A stretch of DNA of 64,000 bases, from assembly GCA_964590725.1 (NCBI GenBank), contig CAZPWF010000001.1, positions 43,373 to 107,372 of the forward strand. The letters run 5' to 3'. Each line of letters begins with the position of its first letter. Position 1 is the stretch's first letter. The notes beneath the pieces are model-generated. The model had not been told where the DNA came from. It ran no database searches and saw nothing but the letters and a program-made list of their open reading frames with translations. The translations under genes and the position numbers were made by a program. Source of the DNA: CAZPWF01 sp964590725 (lineage in GTDB: Bacteria > Patescibacteriota > Saccharimonadia > Saccharimonadales > JACQNP01). Below, in pieces: positions 62,242 to 64,000 of the stretch.

Positions 62242-63159
62242 TTACAGACTCCCTTTCTTTTTTGTTTTGTTTATTTTTGCTGCGGCTCGTAGCTTTGCGC
62301 TACGTGCTCGCGGATTAAAAACTATTTCATCTTTGCTACCCGTTACTGGCTGTTTTGTCAGCAGATCCAGGATGGCGTCGTAGCGATTACCAGATTGCTC
62401 ACTAAAGAATTTTTTTACAATCCTGTCTTCGAGACTGTGAAAACTGATAATCACTATTCGCCCATCCGGGGCTAGCAAGTCTTCCCAAATTGGTAACACT
62501 TTTTGGAGTTGTTCCAGTTCAGCATTTACCTCAATTCGGATTGCCTGGAAGGTCCTAGTTGCTGGGTGAACCTTGCTATGACCCGGCCAAGCTTGGGCAA
62601 CGACTGTTGCGAGCTGTGATGTTGTTCGTATCGGTCGATTTTCTACTATCAATCTGGCAATTTTTGTTGCCCTCGGCTCTTCGCCGTAACGCTGGAGCAA
62701 ATCTTTTAGTTCTTCCTCAGTATAATCATTTACGACTATACCTGCTGTAAGCCCCTGAGATTGATCCATACGCATATCAAGTGGTCCATCAACTTTGATG
62801 CTAAATCCACGACTCGCTATGTCAAGGTGCGGTGACGATACGCCCAAATCTGCCAAAATCATGTCGAATTGCTTACCTAAGACTCGTAACTCTTCACTTG
62901 CAGTGTAATAGTCCTTGCGGACCAATTTTACTTCAGGATCAAGTGTACTTGCTAAATAATCAATTGCGTTTTGATCGCGATCGACGAGAATGGCTTTCGC
63001 CGGTTGTAAGGTGCGTTCCAGAACTTTCTTAGCGTGCCCTCCATACCCTGCCGTTAAATCAAGATATGATTCTCCTGATTTTGGGTTTAGGTACGAAAGC
63101 ACTTCTTCGAGAAGTACTGGAAAATGTTCATTTTGGTGATTTTTGTTTGTATTTTTCAT
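62242..63159 (-). CDS. rsmH: 16S rRNA (cytosine1402-N4)-methyltransferase
   Basis: The 305-aa product has HFPVLLEEVLSYLNPKSGESYLDLTAGYGGHAKKVLE (SAM motif I), ILADLGVSSPHLD, then GFSIKVDGPLDMRMD, and the C-terminal ISFHSLEDRIVKKFF and FNPRARSAKLRAA. It methylates N4 of C1402 in the decoding centre of 16S rRNA. It is the normal partner of mraZ in dcw clusters. The start is preceded by A-rich sequence rather than a Shine-Dalgarno site. Confidence 0.97.
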   Translation of the reverse strand: MKNTNKNHQNEHFPVLLEEVLSYLNPKSGESYLDLTAGYGGHAKKVLERTLQPAKAILVDRDQNAIDYLASTLDPEVKLVRKDYYTASEELRVLGKQFDMILADLGVSSPHLDIASRGFSIKVDGPLDMRMDQSQGLTAGIVVNDYTEEELKDLLQRYGEEPRATKIARLIVENRPIRTTSQLATVVAQAWPGHSKVHPATRTFQAIRIEVNAELEQLQKVLPIWEDLLAPDGRIVIISFHSLEDRIVKKFFSEQSGNRYDAILDLLTKQPVTGSKDEIVFNPRARSAKLRAAAKINKTKKKGSL

Positions 63160-63468
63160 GCTTTTTGTTTTTTACAAGGTCACCTATCCAGCAGTCAACT
63201 TTTTGTTTTTTTGTTTTTTGTTTTTTGTTTCATGAACTGGAACGTATCAGAGTAAATTTTTTAAGATTTTAGAAAATCTTACAAACTCTGTTCTGGTTCA
63301 TGTAAGTTTTGAGAGACTTATGTGTGAGGTGGAGTTTTGGGAGGTGTTTAGTGTAAAGAACAAAGGTTTTTTGAGTGGTGCCTTCGTCCACTTGTTGACT
63401 GCCGAATAGCTAACCTCGAGTCGTTTGGTTTCTATTCTTCATAAATTGTTAATGAACTATTTGGTAGT
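63160..63468. other. mraZ-rsmH spacer with A6-C tandem tract
   Basis: 309 bp with no ORF. Positions 63199-63230 form a tract of four GTTTTTT-type units on plus (AAAAAAC on minus), 40-70 bases before the rsmH ATG. The rest shows no hairpin or promoter that I can support. Confidence 0.55.
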
Positions 63469-63828
63469 CTACGAAGCAATCAAGCGCCAATAACGCCCGG
63501 CTCGTACTGCTGTAATACCACGATCAATACCCGCATAGTCGAGTAGATGCTGCTCTATAACGATTCGCCCTTGTTTTTCGTCCAGCATGCTCTCGGCCTT
63601 TCCCATTCGGAATTTTACATTTAGATCCGCAGTACGCTCATCAAGGATATTACCTTGTAACTGCGATTCCATCTGTTCATCCCAGACAAATTTCGGGTAC
63701 AGATGTAAATAATTCTGAAACCCTTGGGTAATTACTACTCCGCTAGAAAACTCATCTCTAAGTTCGGTAGGTATGGTTAACCTCCGCTTATCGTCAAGCT
63801 TTCTTTCGAAATAATCTACCGTGGCCAT
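63469..63828 (-). CDS. mraZ: Transcriptional regulator MraZ
   Basis: The 119-aa product is shorter than the usual 140-150 aa. Two AbrB-like half-domains each carry the DxKxR motif: KLDDKRRLTIPTELRDEF (residues about 9-26) and LDEKQGRIVIEQHLLDYAGID (about 81-101). MraZ forms a ring and binds TGGG direct repeats upstream of its own operon. Four such repeats lie at the cluster promoter here. It heads the dcw cluster on minus. No Shine-Dalgarno site is seen, but an A-rich leader is. Confidence 0.95.
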   Translation of the reverse strand: MATVDYFERKLDDKRRLTIPTELRDEFSSGVVITQGFQNYLHLYPKFVWDEQMESQLQGNILDERTADLNVKFRMGKAESMLDEKQGRIVIEQHLLDYAGIDRGITAVRAGRYWRLIAS

Positions 63829-63890
63829 ATAGTTTTTTTGGTTAAGCTGCTAGTGGTTTTTATTTTTGATGTGTAGATTGTTTTGATCTA

Positions 63891-63942
63891 CCCACGTTTA
63901 CCCACTGCCATGAATATACTACCCACACTTACCCACATGCAA
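63891..63942 (-). promoter_or_regulatory. dcw cluster promoter with four MraZ boxes
   Basis: On minus, GTGGGT boxes are complementary to CCCAC at 63891, 63901, 63922 and 63932, spaced 10, 21 and 10 bp and so on one helix face. TTGCAT (63937-63942), 18-bp spacer and TATATT (63913-63918) form the likely promoter. Two boxes fill the spacer and two cover +1 to +15, as expected for autorepression. Confidence 0.85.
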
Positions 63943-63979
63943 GTACTTTATATAAGAAACTCCCTACTTTCGCAGCGAG

Positions 63980-63988
63980 TTATCCACA
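63980..63988 (+). promoter_or_regulatory. Consensus DnaA box
   Basis: A perfect TTATCCACA upstream of the dcw promoter, followed by the related TTTATCCATA. One more perfect box occurs at 2587-2595. Single boxes are not an origin. Confidence 0.4.
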
Positions 63989-64000
63989 GTTTATCCATAT

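Noticed and set aside
63980..64000. Chromosome origin at the right edge
   Set aside because: Only one perfect DnaA box plus one relative, no dnaA or dnaN nearby and no unwinding element. The dcw promoter explains the region.
1..64000. UGA recoding as in SR1/Gracilibacteria
   Set aside because: TGA serves as the stop of several well-bounded genes (for example the ATGA junctions at 33498, 33824 and 38681), and conserved proteins show no in-frame TGA.

Overview
The window looks like a chromosome segment of a small-genome, monoderm member of the Candidate Phyla Radiation, most likely Candidatus Saccharibacteria (TM7). That placement is inference. It rests on a compact, roughly 40 % GC genome with the standard genetic code (TGA is used as a stop), a sortase together with several signal-anchored surface proteins, a dcw division cluster in Gram-positive order, a stand-alone type IV prepilin, and many short transcription units of CPR-style hypothetical proteins.

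Layout. 1-11197 (minus strand): a surface-protein locus. It has a giant LamG plus propeller-repeat protein cut by the window edge, an 864-aa collagen-like/beta-rich surface protein, two DUF916-like anchored proteins, two related secreted beta-domain proteins, a small anchored protein and a PKD-domain protein. 11298-14661: membrane proteins, including HdeD/DUF308 and VKOR. 14664-17230 (minus): a MacB-type ABC exporter followed by rlmH. 17316-20256: tRNA-Ser, a LURP-one-like / CPBP protease / LURP-one-like trio and a prepilin. 20410-23900: pyrH, xth, a YjeF-C-like kinase-fold protein, an unknown protein with a nuclease-like motif, and tRNA-Leu. 23964-32967: sortase, PEGA protein, gltX, DUF3048 protein and a two-component pair. 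33256-35101: a three-gene umu-type translesion operon. 35153-40630: purN-purSL-purQ-purM. 40627-42786: four unknown genes and tRNA-Glu, with a tRNA fragment behind it. 43090-48969: a second two-component pair, a RsuA-type pseudouridine synthase, der and pth. 49325-49670: an apparently unannotated structured RNA. 49726-55033: dprA, a 56-aa membrane protein, topA, a sigma-region-4/HARE-HTH regulator and a PRTase-like protein. 55634-63828 (minus): ftsQ-murG-ftsW-mraY-ftsI-ftsL-rsmH-mraZ, headed by MraZ boxes.

How it fits together. The right end makes peptidoglycan and the septum. The left end and the sortase decorate the surface of the same envelope. The middle holds translation and nucleotide housekeeping genes plus a DNA-damage tolerance operon.

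Two genome-style features stand out. First, many first genes of transcription units carry a -10 hexamer only 6-10 nt before the start codon, which predicts leaderless mRNAs. Genes inside operons, and a few others, use clear Shine-Dalgarno sites. Second, a strong promoter, several hairpins, a pseudoknot-like pairing and an intrinsic terminator define a roughly 345-nt RNA upstream of dprA that I could not match to RNase P RNA, tmRNA, 6S or SRP RNA. It is the best candidate here for something undescribed.
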